Shown piece by piece: positions 33,387-47,083 of a stretch of 64,000 bases of DNA (position 1 is the first letter of the stretch; every line of letters starts with the position of its first letter). Below the pieces are notes generated by a model. It was not told the DNA's origin, ran no database searches, and worked only from the letters and a program-made list of their open reading frames with translations. The stretch lies in NCBI GenBank assembly GCA_016800925.1, contig JABCPU010000097.1, positions 62,001 to 126,000 on the forward strand. The letters are read 5' to 3'. Both the position numbers and the translations under genes were made by a program. Origin of the DNA: Suillus spraguei (Eukaryota; Basidiomycota; Agaricomycetes; Boletales; Suillaceae).

Positions 33387-35154
33387 GAGCCATCAGCAAA
33401 CCAGAGAGTATATATAGTGATATATAATTCATAATACGTAACATAATTCTGCTATGGGGGATTACATTGTCAAGAAAACGTGACTTTTCCTGATGATGCG
33501 GAAAACTCACTTGGACTCGGGCTTGGAAGAGAGTTGAGCAGAGGCGGCCGGTTGGCAGCCTAGCCTGAGATGAACTAGTGCTACTGTAAGGAATGTCGCT
33601 TTACCCGGGCCCTTGCACCGGTTTCAGGTGCTACTCTATTGGCTATTGGGTTCCCGTTATACCACTATAGCCACTCACTGAGATATGTGAAGGCTGTGAT
33701 GGTAAGTATCATGCCCGGACCACTGAGACTTCAGCATAAGGTAAAACTAACTGGTCACGTGACTTGATGATATGAAGAACGTTATTACTCTTCGCATCCG
33801 AGTTACGCGCACTCGGCTTTCATTCCTTTTCATTATCATACCTCGCGCTACACCGTTCCCTATCTTTTCCGCTGAATTTTCATGTTACCATATGCTACGA
33901 GTCTTTGTTCCGGCCTAATCGACTACTCGAAAACCTATGCAAAGTGTCCATGTACTCTCGTATCTAGCAGCGAATCCTATATTCAGATCCCCGCTCAAGC
34001 GCGTCCTACTGAAAGCCTCAAAGAAGATGAGCTCTCACGCACTAGGCTACGTCTATTCCTATTTTCATTTGTTAGTATCAAGTATTTTTAACTATGTCGA
34101 TCTGTTCCAATCCCTATCGAACTCATTGTAAGTTAGCTGCTATTACGAAACCTATTCTTACTTTCCGTATCTTTAGTAAACAACAACATCCGCTCACTCG
34201 TCTGATCCATCAATCCCCGTCGAACTTATTAGCAGCATTACATTGCCACCTAAACATCAGAAGTAAGGTCAACAGCTTTGAAACTCTCAGAATTTATTAT
34301 TAACGACCGCCGAGAACGGTACTGATTGGAAACAGCCACTGAGAACCGTACGAACGGAACAGATGGAGTATGGCAAGCTGCACTAGTAAACCGGTTACCC
34401 ACCGTTGCCGTAGCTGGAGTTCTATTTTCTTTCTGCGCAGTAATGCGTGTCATTTCCCAGTCAAAGCTTACGGTTGCTGATTTGTATCTCTTCCCTGTAT
34501 ATCTAGGACTCGAAAATAATGCTTTTACCATTATTTGGAAATCAGACATGCCAATATTGACCGGTCGGCCGATGACCTTGCTTCGCAAGGTGTCATGTTA
34601 AGTAGCTCAGCGTTTTCCTGATGAGCTATTGATAACTGATCAAGTTGCTTCAAGTATCTGGTTGTTTGATGTTCATCCCTATATTACAGCGTCGTGCCTG
34701 TGTCTACATCTTATCTTACCACTTTGTCAATCATGTGCTCTTCCATGTTATCGTTTCGTGTTAGTATTGTCGTTGACGCGATGGCCTTCCATGCGACACC
34801 GAGCCTCCAATGTGGTCAACTTGATCTGGCAGTTTTGGGGTTACGGGAGGTGTTCTCAGTGATGCTCGTGCCTGGCCAAGAATACTCATTCCAAGTGCCT
34901 CGCCGTATCAGTGTATCACCTTACATAATGAGAAAGTCTCTCATACATTGTTATCGCACGAGCGGAGCCCATCGCATCCCATTTGGCCTTTGCCATCTTT
35001 TTATCATTCGTCCATAGCGAATTTTCATAGTGACCCACGATTCGTCGGAATAAAATGAAATGTGGCTTTGCTTCGCCAGTGTTGCGACTAAATATCTTGC
35101 TTGAGTGTATCTCTGTACAAACCGATATCCGATTTCTTATCTTTCTAGGAGTGC
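33387..35154. other. Intergenic spacer between P450 copies 2 and 3, with a dispersed repeat
   Basis: No gene is supported. Roughly 33740-34215 resembles 45905-46300 elsewhere in the window (see the repeat entries). An open frame at 34326-34601 lacks an ATG and has no known domain. The last part, after about 35155, belongs to the flank duplicated with P450 copy 3. Confidence 0.45.
33740..34215 (+). repeat. Dispersed repeat, copy 1
   Basis: Blocks such as CACGTGACT, CGTATCTAGCAGCGAATCC and CCCGCTCAAGCGC occur here in the same order as CACGTGACT, GGTATCTACAGCGAATTC and CCCGCTCAAAAGC at 45905-46290. The similarity is patchy, so this is an old repeat, possibly a solo LTR or MITE; no protein-coding part is visible. 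Confidence 0.4.
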
Positions 35155-35440
35155 AGACGTCAAACGACGGTCAGCCTTGAGAATGGTCGCCGGATGTATT
35201 AGCCAACTCAAATTAGAGGTGGCTGATCCACCAATACTACTTACTCATCAACCTCACCCAAGCGATGGGTCTCCTGCACTCGACGGAACGATCGGCGTGC
35301 TTAACCGCACTAGTGTGTCACTTTCACAATATTCTTACACGCATACTAAGGCAGGCGATAGTAGGGCGAGGGCAAAGGGAATCTATATAAGACAGACCTA
35401 TAAATTTATGGCTGCACCTTCGACAGACGCACTCAAACTC

Positions 35441-37568
35441 CTATACGGCGGTCGAACAGAAGATGTTTCTCAATGATGCTTCATCCATGCGAGGCTTGAA
35501 GACCAGGCTGAAAGGTTTTTGGTGCGATACCACGCCAGGGGTAAAGGCAGTGTCGTCAATGGGATTATCAGGGTCTTCTGCCACCGCGAACGACCAGAGG
35601 CTAAGAGCGACAGCAATATACACTGATCTAAAAAGTGGTAGATGCATTGAGACAGAACGTTCATCAAAATACATTGTCAACTCACCGGTTAGCAACATGC
35701 ATTCCGGGGCATGCGCTAAAATGTTTTCAGCGGAAACCCAGTGAAACAAGGAACTAATATCTACCGTCTTCCAAAACCAAAGGTGAACAGCTTCATGTTC
35801 TCTTTGATTTCTCCACCGGCACCGATCCACCGTTGGGGATCGAATACTTCGGGATCCTGATAAACAGAGGGGTCACGTCCAATACTCCTGAACAACGAAG
35901 TAAGAGACTGCAAAGTAAATATGGCGTGCACCGACCAATGATTTCCGCAGACAATGGCGCCAGCAGGGATGCACATGCCGTTCTGTGATGATAATGAATT
36001 CAGATTTGATCTGTGATTGCGTGGGACATACCCAAATGATATCTTTTGTCGCGCGGTGCGGAAAACCTGCAACGCCGATCAACCAAATAACTTTGAATGT
36101 GCATGATTGGCTCACCTGCTGGGTTGACAGGCCTCCATCGAAGAGCTTCCAAAATGAAGGCTTGAACCTGAACGAGTTGCGACCAGTCCTCGAACGTGGG
36201 AGCTGCGGCACAAGGTCAGTCAGTTTTGAACAAGGTGATATAACTTACATACCGGTCTCTCGGCTGATGATGGCATCTAGCTCTTCATGTACACGAACCT
36301 GTGAATTCGGAAAACGCGCAGCAGCCATTAACACCGTTGAGATCGCGACAGCAGTCTAAGATTCCCTAAGTTAGTTTTATCTAATCTGAGTCTATATCAG
36401 TTTCTTGGCTTACCGTATCAGAGCCTGCTCCGATGAGGGACCCAGAAAGATACGCTACCTCTATCTCAGACAGCTGGTTCTGTCCCATGTGTAGAAGGAG
36501 ATCTTTTGTAACCGAATGGGGAGCGATGTGGTTGTCCTGTTATTCGTGACGAGGTCGAAGCAACAATTACACTATAGAAGACGATTTCGTACCATCTGAC
36601 CTTTAACCCAATTTAGCTGGCCGAATAGCATATCGTATTCTTCTTGGCTCCACTGTTTTAAATCTCGCCCATAGCCAGGGACATATTTTAGGATGGGGTA
36701 CTTGTCAACAAGGTATGCACCTGGTACCATCGCACCCTGAACCCTCGGGATCATCTTTTGCAACTGTAGTAAATACGGGTCGTCAAGCGAAGTAGGGGTT
36801 GTTTTCCCATATACTACATGCAGAACCACAGATGCTGCGAAACTATGGGCGGATGTCACCAGCCGAAGTGTGAGGACAGAAGACAGACGTACCGCTTGAT
36901 ATGCTGCTGGTGCAATCTGGGTTCGTCCAGTATGTCCAAAATAATTTCGCGTGCATGCGCCACCTGTACCAGCTCGTAAGACTGAGCAGACCTCGCTTGG
37001 AGGTGCGAATGCGCAGATCTGATGTGACCGGGATGGTGAGATAGCCAGATTTTAAATCAATTAGTATGTTACCTACTTGCGAAATTTGCGAAGCCTCTCG
37101 CCAGAGCGAATTTGGACGAATCGCATTCCTCTCCCAATAATGTCACAACCAGCGACTGAACGAGGCCGGTCTGCGAGGAGTGCGCCCTGTTTCTCCATGA
37201 TGTCAATCGCTTCCTGTCAAAGATGTGAGTGCCATGATGGAAATTATCCTACAAAATGTGGTCATGCCTGATGACGTCCGATGATGACTAGTATATTTTC
37301 TCCATCATTGAGAGATACGACTGGTCCATATTCAGCTATCCACTGAGCAATCTTTCTAGGCGGACTGTTGACGTGCATTAATACTTAATTTTCATCGCAT
37401 GACTGACACGACATACTAATGTCCAAGAGGAGACTCTGATGGACCGGGAGGTAAGGGCATATGCCGGTATTTAGATGTGCGAGAGCGGACAATAACGCCT
37501 AGTGCTAAACCGAGGATGATTATCCCAGTTTGCCAGTGCCATGCGGACTCGCAGAAGATGTCAAGCAT
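35441..37568 (-). CDS. Cytochrome P450 monooxygenase, copy 3
   Basis: It has the same exon-intron layout as copy 1. The ATG at 37568 starts MLDIFCESAWHWQTG with a hydrophobic anchor and the hinge MPLPPGPSESP. The middle exons encode FAASVVLHVVYGKTTPTSL and the I-helix AGSDT; then EALR, and heme loop FGFGRR plus ACPG joined across an intron; the end is FCSTAV. Every exon I checked is open and in phase, including the one that is frameshifted in copy 2. It should encode a ~490-residue ER monooxygenase of the same subfamily. Start position is less certain than in copy 1 because the first residues are not conserved. Confidence 0.88.
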
Positions 37569-39307
37569 GGAGAATATGGGCAAAAAATTCTAAGGCCCAA
37601 GGTGCCATCTTCTATCTGACTTTTATAGGGCAAGGTCACGCCGAACTTTGCAGGAAAAGTTCAGTATCGGCATACGGTGTGCTGCATATGAAATGCAGTA
37701 TGCGATTTGAAAAAAAACTTGGCCTTGGTGCTGCCTTTACTGTGAACGTTTGCATCCAGATTAGGCAAATTGCTAGTTCCAGCGACCACGTATGAACAAC
37801 CCATCGAGGAATTGCATGCACCTACAATGCTTATCTCTGGTCAGGGAGACACATCATTAAGGTTGAGGCTATTCCCTCCGGTACCATCGCAGGCACTCAC
37901 AGAAGTTGGTGCTTCCACAAGATTCCTCACACAGATATTAGGGAGAGGATGATAGTATTATCCCCTCTCTAATACAATGGGTATCATAGCAGAATTGCCG
38001 AGTGTCTCGGAAAGTTGTTTGATGTCACGCAGAAATGCTGATCCAAGTGGGATCGTATCTACGGTAGGCCGACTCGATAGCCCCACGATCGTAGGCAGCG
38101 AAATCCGTTGGGGAGTCCTGTTTCCGAGTAGGAGTCAGTGGTGCTGTGCAGGCAGTAGAGCAGTTTGATGCTGCAAAATTCAAAGTGCGTCAGTTATTTC
38201 ACACGTTGTCACCAACCAATTCCGACTCGGTGCACTACTCTGTGTATCCCGCTGGCCGATAACAGTACTTGTATTTTCTTTCCTGCCCAATGGCAACTTG
38301 AACACGGCGGTTCTTCTTCATATCATTATGTTGTTAGGTCAATGTGATTCACACGAGTGCCTAGTCACGTTGTATTTCTAAATTCTCTGGGTCATCAACT
38401 TTAATTTTTTCCCGGTAGCCCAGCAAGCTTTGCTGGCACTAGCCAGCGCCATGATATTTTTCCTGATGCATCCCATAGGGTGGTCCGTGCGCCTTCGATA
38501 CTCACATAAATAATGCAACCCGGGCCTTGCATCCGCTCATGTTTTGAAAACGTGAACGGTCACTCACGCCGTTCGTTGCCTGCCAGTCTCAATTTCCTCT
38601 TCATTCTACCATACTATAATTTTTAACAATTACCAACGCCCCGCTGCACACAACTCGACTTTTCATGTTCACAACACAAGTGGCGGTCAGATTTACATGC
38701 CTTCTTCAAGTTTGTGTCGGAAGCTTTCATAGAGTTCAAACTCGAACTTGAAGAGGGTGACTGGTGACTAACCGGCTTCTGTCAGAATCGACACCGTAGA
38801 AATTGCCTAGAGCGCGTACCTTTTATGGTATCCATTCGGTCCCCGAGCTCAGGAACGAACTCCTGTTCTTATCGGTTTTACCACTAGGTGGAATCAGGAC
38901 AGGCGACTGATAAGTACCCGCCTAGCCCATGCCCTGATAATAATGTGAGCACCTACCATGTTCGAGCTCCAATTTCCACTGCATGCGGTCAATACCTCAC
39001 ACCAGAACTATCTTTTGTTTCAATACAGCCTGAGTTCTTTGCAATGTACCATGCACGCAAGACTCGGATGTGGGACAGGATACATATTCAAGTTGATGTA
39101 CAGAGAAAATCTTTTATAGTACTAGATACACAATTTCCTTTTACGAGACGAGCTGCGCGCTGAGAACCTCTTCCAAATTATTCAACAGCTTTGCATTCGC
39201 AATAATGTACAGTAGGTCCAACAGTATGGACCTGATACATCACCAAGACCAAGACATGCATACAAATGAGATACAAAATTCTAGGGGGTTAGATGTGGCT
39301 GGGAACC
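37569..39307. other. Intergenic region, no gene seen
   Basis: Some ORFs reach 90 codons (38888-39163) but show no domain or splicing pattern. I see nothing else of note. Confidence 0.5.
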
Positions 39308-41938
39308 TTAGGGCTTGGATCCCATCGGGGCGTTCATAATTCGGAGACTCGGCGGAGAAATTAATGGTGGAGAGGTACTTTTGGGAGGGATACACGCGAG
39401 GAGGTCAATGAGACATCGATTGGAACATCCCATGAGGCCATCATACAGTAAGTAAACTGGTGTGAGCACTGTAAAAAAGGGTGTCCACAGTATGAGTTGA
39501 TATGGTGCTATCCTCGCTCGGGGAGCGTATCCGCTCCTTATGACCCCTTTGGGTAAAACAAAGATCACCCTTCCGCGGAGCATCAGTGTCGCAGCTCTGA
39601 CGAATCCATGAAGCTTCCGAGTTAAGCATAGAGATAGGCCTCGTATCCTTAGTTTGGAGTTCGTCTATGTTGGTGAACCCAAACCACCCACAAGCGTCCC
39701 AACCAGAACCTCGCTTCCCACACCCTCCATCAAGATCGAGGCCACCACCGTGAGGACCGAGGCTCGCGGGAGAATCTGGCCTGGGGGAAGGCGTGAAGAG
39801 GGTGGGTAGTGGTGATGTTGGAACGACGTCCTCGGGCTCAGGTGTGGTACTCGGTGTAGGAAGCTGTGTAGTCACGGAAATTTTTTCGTCTACGCTGTCC
39901 CTGGTCTGTGGACTTTGGTTCGCTACATCTTCCTCAACCATTCTGAGATTCTGACGATCTACACCGAGGGAAAGGGTCCAGTCATCCCCTTGCGCTTCTT
40001 GTAGAGCTTTATTGGCTTCATGAAGGACGCCATCCTCTGAAGGAGGCGTTGGCACACATATGCCACTCCCTGGTACATCGATGCAGAAAGGCAGTGATAA
40101 TGTCCAGTCTGCACCTGCAGGTTGGATAAGCGTAGCGTCGGATGTGGCACCACTTCGCAGCAGGGGAGCAGATCTTCTCCGCTCCCGCGGAACTGATAGA
40201 AACGGTGCTGTACAAGCAGCACTCGACTTCCTCCTTTGTCTCTTTGGTGGACTTGCAGTAACGGAGTGTACTTCAGTATGGATCTGCACACGTTTCGGAG
40301 GTGAATCGGAACAACTGAGCGTCCCTTTTGATCGTCGAGCAGCTAGTACCAGTATGCTCTTCATGCGCCGTACTTCAGCTTCCATATCACCTGCAGCCTC
40401 TAATACCCCAATACTCGTGCGCTTGCCTAGGATAGGAGAAGTGGCATCGGATATGATGTTATTGGTGGGAGAACACGTAGAAAGTTCTTTCTTTCTCCCT
40501 TCTTTCGAAGGTGTGGAAGGCGGACTGGGTAGACTCGATGGAAGAGGGACCACCATGCGCCCTGTAGCACCCCAGCTTAAACGGGAAGGAAGTCGGAGAC
40601 TGCCAGGAGAAGGAGGGATGGCTGCTGTGCCTGAAGACGAGTTGGTACGCACGAGAGTACGAGTACATTTTGAGGGAGTGGGATTTATCGTTGGAAGAGG
40701 GACTGGGGCGTTCGGGGGCGTAATAATGTTTTGTGCCATTAAAGTAGGTAGTGGAGGAAGGGGGCTATTGGGTGGAGGTCCCGGTAATGGAGGTGTCAGC
40801 ATGGAACGGGAGTTGGCCTGTGAATGAGACCAGGGAAAAGAAGATGTTATTGAGGTAGACGAAGCAAGCGCGTTAGATGAGGCTGAAGGACCGTAGGATG
40901 AAAGCTGGCATGACGTGGCTGTGGATGTAGTAGGAGAGGAGAGGGACCACGCGGACACGGAACCTTCGGTATCAGAGGGTACATAAGGTGATACTCCGAT
41001 CGCTGGTTGAAGACAAAGGGATACAATCTCTTGAGGAGGAAGAAGCAGTGTTAATGCCGAGGGCCGTCGTCTTGCTTTGGCCTGCACAGTACTGTCACTA
41101 CGTCTATGCGATGAAATGGCAAATTCAGTCGCTTGAGGTGTGAAATCATTAGTGGATTCGACGACACTGCATTCGGTTGCCGAGGTGCCCGATTGTCTTT
41201 CCGTTACATCCGCCTTCGTCGTTGCTCCTTTACTCGACGACGGTTTACTACCAAACAGGAGCTTTAGTGGTGAACGTGGTGTGGGTGGAAAGTGACCCAT
41301 TTGCATCGGAGAAAGCCGAGAACGTGAAGTGGAAACTGGAGATGGTGGGGGGGATCTCCTTGTACTGAGGACCGTATTTCCTGCATCTGTACATGCAATT
41401 TCCGCGAGATGCTTGGAGAAACGCTCGGACGTAGGTATCACTGAACCAAGACTAGATGTCGAAGACATGCTAGTCAGTGTTCTCGATGGTGATAAAATGG
41501 CAGAAGTGACACTGCAGACAGACGACGAGCGAGGACGACTGGATGGGACACTTGCGATGTCTTCCACCTGCGGGACATGAATATGAGCAGTAGAATGCAG
41601 AAGTATATACGCACCGTGTGATCTTCAACTCGACGAGACATATGAGGCGATGAACGCGATAAACGCCAAGTGAATGTCATCTTGCGAGGGCTCGGTGTGA
41701 CAGGCTCCTCTACCTTTTTTGTGGGCGAACGTAAAACAAGAGACAAACGTGAAGATGAACGAAAGAACAAGCGGTGAAATGTTGAATTTTTTGATTTTTC
41801 TGGGTCCGAAGGGGGTGGGTCGTTAAGGATAGTTTGGGGAACGTTAACGTCTTCAAATCTTTCCATGTCAAGAGACTCGCTGAGAATATGATTCAACTCA
41901 TTTATGGATAGAGTTGGCGGTCTGCGGGTATAGAACAT
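39308..41938 (-). CDS. Ser/Pro-rich protein of unknown function
   Basis: Three exons (41615-41938, 39569-41567, 39308-39468) join in frame to 827 aa. I do not recognise a family. The N-terminus starts MFYTRRPPTLSINELNHIL. The middle is low complexity, very rich in Ser, Pro and Thr, with many SP/TP sites and short basic stretches (PPKRQRRKSS), as in intrinsically disordered nuclear or signalling proteins. A more ordered patch near the end reads GWDACGWFGFTNIDELQTK. The C-terminal exon ends RIMNAPMGSKP. If the last intron is not spliced the protein instead stops at 39441. The long uninterrupted exon of 2 kb argues strongly for a real gene. Confidence 0.75.
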
Positions 41939-44900
41939 TCTATAGAAGGAGTGACTGAGTGAGTGACAAGAGTTGGACAGAGGCGAGTCGACAAGTAGAG
42001 TCGTCAGACGGGCAATCTTGGGGTGAAGTCAGGGTCTTACCCTAAAATTGAAGTAATATGCACAATACGTACATATGTTCGTAATTCACTTGGGTTCGAG
42101 ATGAGCTTCTAGTGAGAGATCGGAATCTGACTTGATGGGCGTCTGCAATGATATTCTTGAACTTAAGCAGGCCTAATTCAGGCTGCGGCTCTTGTGAGCA
42201 CCACGGCCACTTGGTAGGAAACTCAGTGGATTGAATAAATGGTTGAACACAACGTGAGCGACGTGTATGAAGAGGCAGGCCACGAAATTGGTCGATGGGC
42301 CGTTGAATTGATCGACGCGAACAGTCGTCAACCTAAAACACGAGGCCGGTTGGTCGCCCTGCAATGACCTCACTTACAGCAAAGGTCAAGACCTCCAGCA
42401 CCGCTCGGCGTATAAGGTTATGTAAGCACCTTGCGTCTCCCGCGGCGGTTATTAGAGGTCAAGTACCGCACGAAGCCCCATCGCGCTGCCTCTACCGTAG
42501 CCTCGAAAGTCGAAACCTCACGCTAAATCAGACATCCACGCCAGGGTATGAGGTCCTCCCGCCACTTGTTGCTTTCATCAGGAAAATATCGGAGTGTTTT
42601 AAATTAACCTTATTCTATTTTGTAAATCTCACAGAAAATGGTTCTAAGGACTCCTTAATACAAGCAAATTTCGTCACTCTCCAACTAAGGAAGATAATAA
42701 ACACTTAAGATAAGGAGATATAAGAAAATTTTATTTATGTGAGGAAGAAAATAAGTGACACATGTCCATGTTCAGTTTTTGAGGCTCATCCAGTCACACT
42801 TCACCGAAGTATCCCGAGGTGGATAATGAGTTCGCCGAAGGGAAGGCGGGCTTCTACAAAGAAGGACGATGGCTATACAAGGGGTGGCGTGGGCGCCAGA
42901 CGCACATGTAGTTGCACTCACTGGAGAAGCGAAAGTGACAGACGTACGGTAGAGTTTGGTGAGGTGCCTGCATTGATGAAACTTGACTTGAGTAAGTATC
43001 GGCAAAGAGATGAGTGATGTTGAACAACCTGCGTTGTATGTTGAATCTGGGTGGTAACTTTGGTGGCGTTATCAGAAAGTTGCTATATATGTACTACTCG
43101 ACCCGGTCCTAACTCGAGGTCTTGTCATTACGTCTTTACACGTACTATACCTCAGGTTTGTAGTTCAAGTTTTCAGGGGTAACAGAGCATATATTACTTG
43201 AGAGTTGATTGGTCGTAATAAATCCAGCACAAGCCGACCCCAGACTCGGAGCACAATAAACACCTTCTGGTACCCCGGTAACAGGTGTCATCAACTACTC
43301 TTAGTTCTCCCGGTCTCTGTCAGTTTAATTTTCACTTTACCTGTCTTACTAGCCCTGCTCTAATTAGATTGATCCTAGGCTAGTACTCTGTTGGGCGCAC
43401 AAAAATGAACAGGAACCTTTGAAAATTTCAACGTACGGCGTACGTACCAAATTTTTCTCGTTATCAATGACTCAGAGCTTGTGTACTGATAGATATTGAA
43501 TAATTGAATCATATCCTCCGAGGATACTTTTGTTCGGAACTCGTTTACGATCAAGTTCGACCCGAATTGGTATGAAAGGCTTTAACCTGGATCGTACTCA
43601 TCTTTATATATAGCTTGCATTTCGACAGATTTGTATTAGGCCATGTCTTTGTCTCTCCTACTAGCCCTGATTTCATTCCTCGAAGATTAATAGCTATGTT
43701 TTTAGTGTTACAATTATTTGAAGGATACACGTTGGTCTCAAGGCTGATGTGGTTGACTGTCAGTGACCTGTGTCAGTAATGTTTGGACACTGCGGCAATG
43801 TGCTCCCAGACTTCCGAGTCGCCGTACCCTCGGCCTTGAACATAATCTTCACTGGTGAGTGTGCAGACGATCAGTTTTGATATATTACATTAATTACACT
43901 GCTGAATGATCTTCTTTGTCTATCATGAAGACGCTCGTGACGCATTCCTGCAGTAGAACACTATCGCCCGATCTTCTTGACGGGAATGAAATGCGATTCT
44001 TGCACCAAGCCTTATGGTGATTGGACGTCTTGACCATGACGAATAAAGCTACAAGCGTTTCAGACGACCATATCGCTTGTCGAACCATATCGTAACGGCG
44101 TTCGGTCGCGCCAGTCCCCGATTCCGTGCGATTGTTTGGCTCGTTCGAGTTCTATATCGACTTCGACAGAACAATAGCCGTGTATTCGCCCCATCTAAAT
44201 TGCGATAAGTTTTAGGCGCGCCAAGTACGAAAAGATTTTTTTCACCACTGAACTTGAACGTCCAACATTGCCTGCTGCTCAGAGATACTGTCCGTCGTTG
44301 TCCTGCGGTGGTTTGGCTGGATTGAACCAAGCTCGAAGTGGGAGGCGAGCAGCTGAACCCGCTAGGTGAGCGGGACACCGGTCGCGATTTTGGTCGTATC
44401 AGACTTGGACGGGAACGTTAATCAAATTGTAATCAACTAAGATTAGATGTGAGTCGGATATGACTATATAACTGCGTGACAACTCGGAAATGTAACGAGA
44501 AGCCCAGAACAAATTAGATCTTCAAGTTATATGAAGCCTTAAGGGGATCCGAAGCGGGTGAGAGTAAAAGAAAGTGAATCGGAAGTGAGAACGATTGTGA
44601 ACAAGTTCGAGCAACTGTTCAAGCTCGTGGAGGAGATGAAGCGGGGATAGGCGAGGAAGAAACGGATGCAGCTGGATGCGTGGCGCCGGTACCGGAAATA
44701 TCCGCATGTCAATCAGTCGCAGTGATCACTGACCGAACTTGAGACTACTAGCTGGCAAATATAGATTTTACGATGTAGATTTCGTAACACCGAGCTGAAC
44801 AGAACCATAATGTGGGCTACAATATTCGGTGTTGCTTGCCAAAGTGAAGGTCGAGGAGGTCACATACATAATGGGTGAGTCTCTATTGTCTTGTTGGTCG

Positions 44901-45389
44901 CGGGCCGAACCTCTATGACCAACGATATCAGACAGTTATAAACCGACGCGGAAGGTCATTGCATGTGGGTTCCATCCGATTATCCACGGTTCGCGGTTTG
45001 TGCTACACGGTGGTGCCCCAACAGACAACGTGAGATGGGCATGTGACCATGAAATCTTATCTTAGTACGTGAGGTAACTGAGTACTGAGGTTTCACCTGA
45101 ATTGTGCATGTAACTTGCAGTGAAGGACTGTAGACCTACTAAACACCCACGGACGTCAGGATCGACGTACACTTCTGCCCCATATTCCAAGACTGAATAC
45201 CCACTACATCAAGGTAGCGGAAATTCAGACTCCTCAGAGCGTAGTGTGGTGAGAAAACGAATCACAAAGCCGAGAATTTCGATATCGAAGTATCAGTGGC
45301 GATGTGGTACTGATAGAGATAGAAGAGGAAATCGAGCACAGAAATCAGATTATCACCGGGACTTGAGAGTCTGAAAGGAATCAGATGAG
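41939..45389. other. Long gene-poor region
   Basis: I see no supported gene. The part around 42580-42760 is very AT-rich. The ORFs at 42739-43017 and 44049-44378 have no known domains. A stretch at about 42895-42950 reads as DAHVVALTGEAKVTDVR in one frame but has stops on both sides, so it could be a relic exon. Confidence 0.45.
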
Positions 45390-45775
45390 GTGATCAGTCC
45401 TTTTTGACAATGTTAGAAGTGTACTCACTGGAGGGGTTCAGGAATGCCTGGAGAACTACATGAGTAGCGGTCTCGACTGCTTCCAGAGTTGATGTCAGAG
45501 CAAGATAGCGTGCATCAGAGAGAAGTCAGACATTTCATTAAAGACGACACTAGAACTGAGTTTCTAGATAGTGTCCAAATCTGCGATTTGATTCTCTCTG
45601 CACTACTGGCAATCAGATATCGTTGCGCAAGTTCCAGTATTGTTTTGATAGGTATAGATTCGTTAAAATGAGCATGGAGTGTCTTAGGGAGTGACTCCGA
45701 GTGAGTGCTTGAGCAGCTGTCAAGTCGTTCGGAGACACTACTCATACCTCCAGGCAGCTGATGGGGCAGCACAGC
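45390..45775 (-). pseudogene. Fragment of a hypothetical protein gene, frameshifted
   Basis: On the minus strand a frame through ELAQRYLIASSAERIKSQ and SVLVSSLMKCLTSL stops, and the neighbouring frame continues coherently as SDARYLALTSTLEAVETA and HVVLQAFLNPSS. A one-base shift near 45520 would join the two. It has the look of a helical protein segment whose gene has decayed. I cannot assign a family. Confidence 0.3.
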
Positions 45776-47083
45776 TCACAGAAAATTGGCAAGAGTACTC
45801 GAAGACATGTATGTCTGTAGATCATTGGGACATTACCGGTTATGTAAGGATCATGTATCCTCTACGCCCCGACCAAAGCTTCAAACCTTAAACGCTCGAT
45901 GCGTTCGAGACCGTCCACGTGACTCTCGGATGCGAAAAGCGTCACCTTTCGTATCCGAGTCACGCGGATACATCCTTTCTTTTACCTTATTACTCTCCAA
46001 TCCACATGCTTCCAGTCCCTGTTCTATATTCGTATCTCTGTCTACATTCAGTCCTTCTCCCTCGTTACTGACACATTATTTTCAAGTCTCCGCTGATGAC
46101 ACTACAGCCTCGTTATCCTGTCAAAAACTAACTCACTCGATCTTCGCGCCCTCTTTATTTTCTATGGCGCGTCCACGACGAAACCTTATAATTTTCCGTA
46201 TATCTAGCTCATATACACTCTGGTATCTACAGCGAATTCTACCTTAAAAGATTCCCGCTCAAAAGCACCTTAGAGAAAGCCTAGACCTGCGCACGCCACC
46301 GATAACAATCCGTTCCTATCTATCATCGCTCACTCCATATCTCTTATCACTCTCTCGTTCACAATTCCCTGCCAAACTCACAAGTAGCCTTACAGTTACC
46401 ATTCCAACAAATGTGTATGATACTTAATGCTCTACGTTGCTGACGCAGCCCATGACGCATCACCTTTCAATGACACATCTTACCTACTAGATCGCTGATT
46501 GGACACTGTACGATACTGATCCATATATATAACTCCATCTACCTGTACTTGAGGATCATCTTGTTACTGCTTTCTCGCTCACCCACTTATCGCTGTGGCT
46601 GCTAGTGTTGCTGTCGGCGCGACGAGCTTACCTGCTTCAAGTTATGTTTTGAACCTAAGATCTATACAAAATACGCCAAATATGGGTGGGGCACGGTAAG
46701 ACTCATTACATCACTACTGTATGTACACCTATCTTTATCGTATTTGTCAATTCTCAGACTCAGGCTGTACTTGCCACTCGCAGGGAATTCAGCGACAACG
46801 GCCATCATTTGAGAATTGACTGAGTTTTGACCCAGGGTTCAAATCAGAATTCGAAGACCAGATAATAACTTCTGAATGGAATTGGAGCTTGAGTGAGGAC
46901 CTACATGTTGATCAATCCTGCATGAGACTCGACTATGATTGCGACAGAGCGTTGACTATACAAATAGTACTTGGACCAGCCAAGTGATATTCCAAGTGCG
47001 AACAAAAACGCTGGTATGATATTGTGAACGGGTACCAGTACAAGGCTATCACATTCTAATTTCTATCTCCTCTCTGGACCGCC
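45776..47083. other. Intergenic region with the second copy of a dispersed repeat
   Basis: It contains the repeat at 45905-46300 and a TATATATAA element at about 46532 with no gene following it. Nothing else is supported. Confidence 0.45.
45905..46300 (+). repeat. Dispersed repeat, copy 2
   Basis: This is the diverged counterpart of 33740-34215 in the same orientation. Both start near a CACGTGACT and a TATCCGAGT/CATCCGAGT block and then share short blocks in the same order. Confidence 0.4.

Noticed and set aside
34326..34601. 91-codon plus-strand ORF between P450 copies 2 and 3
   Set aside because: It lacks an ATG, has no domain, and lies next to dispersed repeat sequence.
26405..37568. Secondary-metabolite gene cluster
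   Set aside because: Only P450s are present; no terpene cyclase, PKS, NRPS, methyltransferase or transporter lies nearby.
38888..39163. 91-codon plus-strand ORF
   Set aside because: No domain, no conserved splicing and no promoter signals; consistent with chance.
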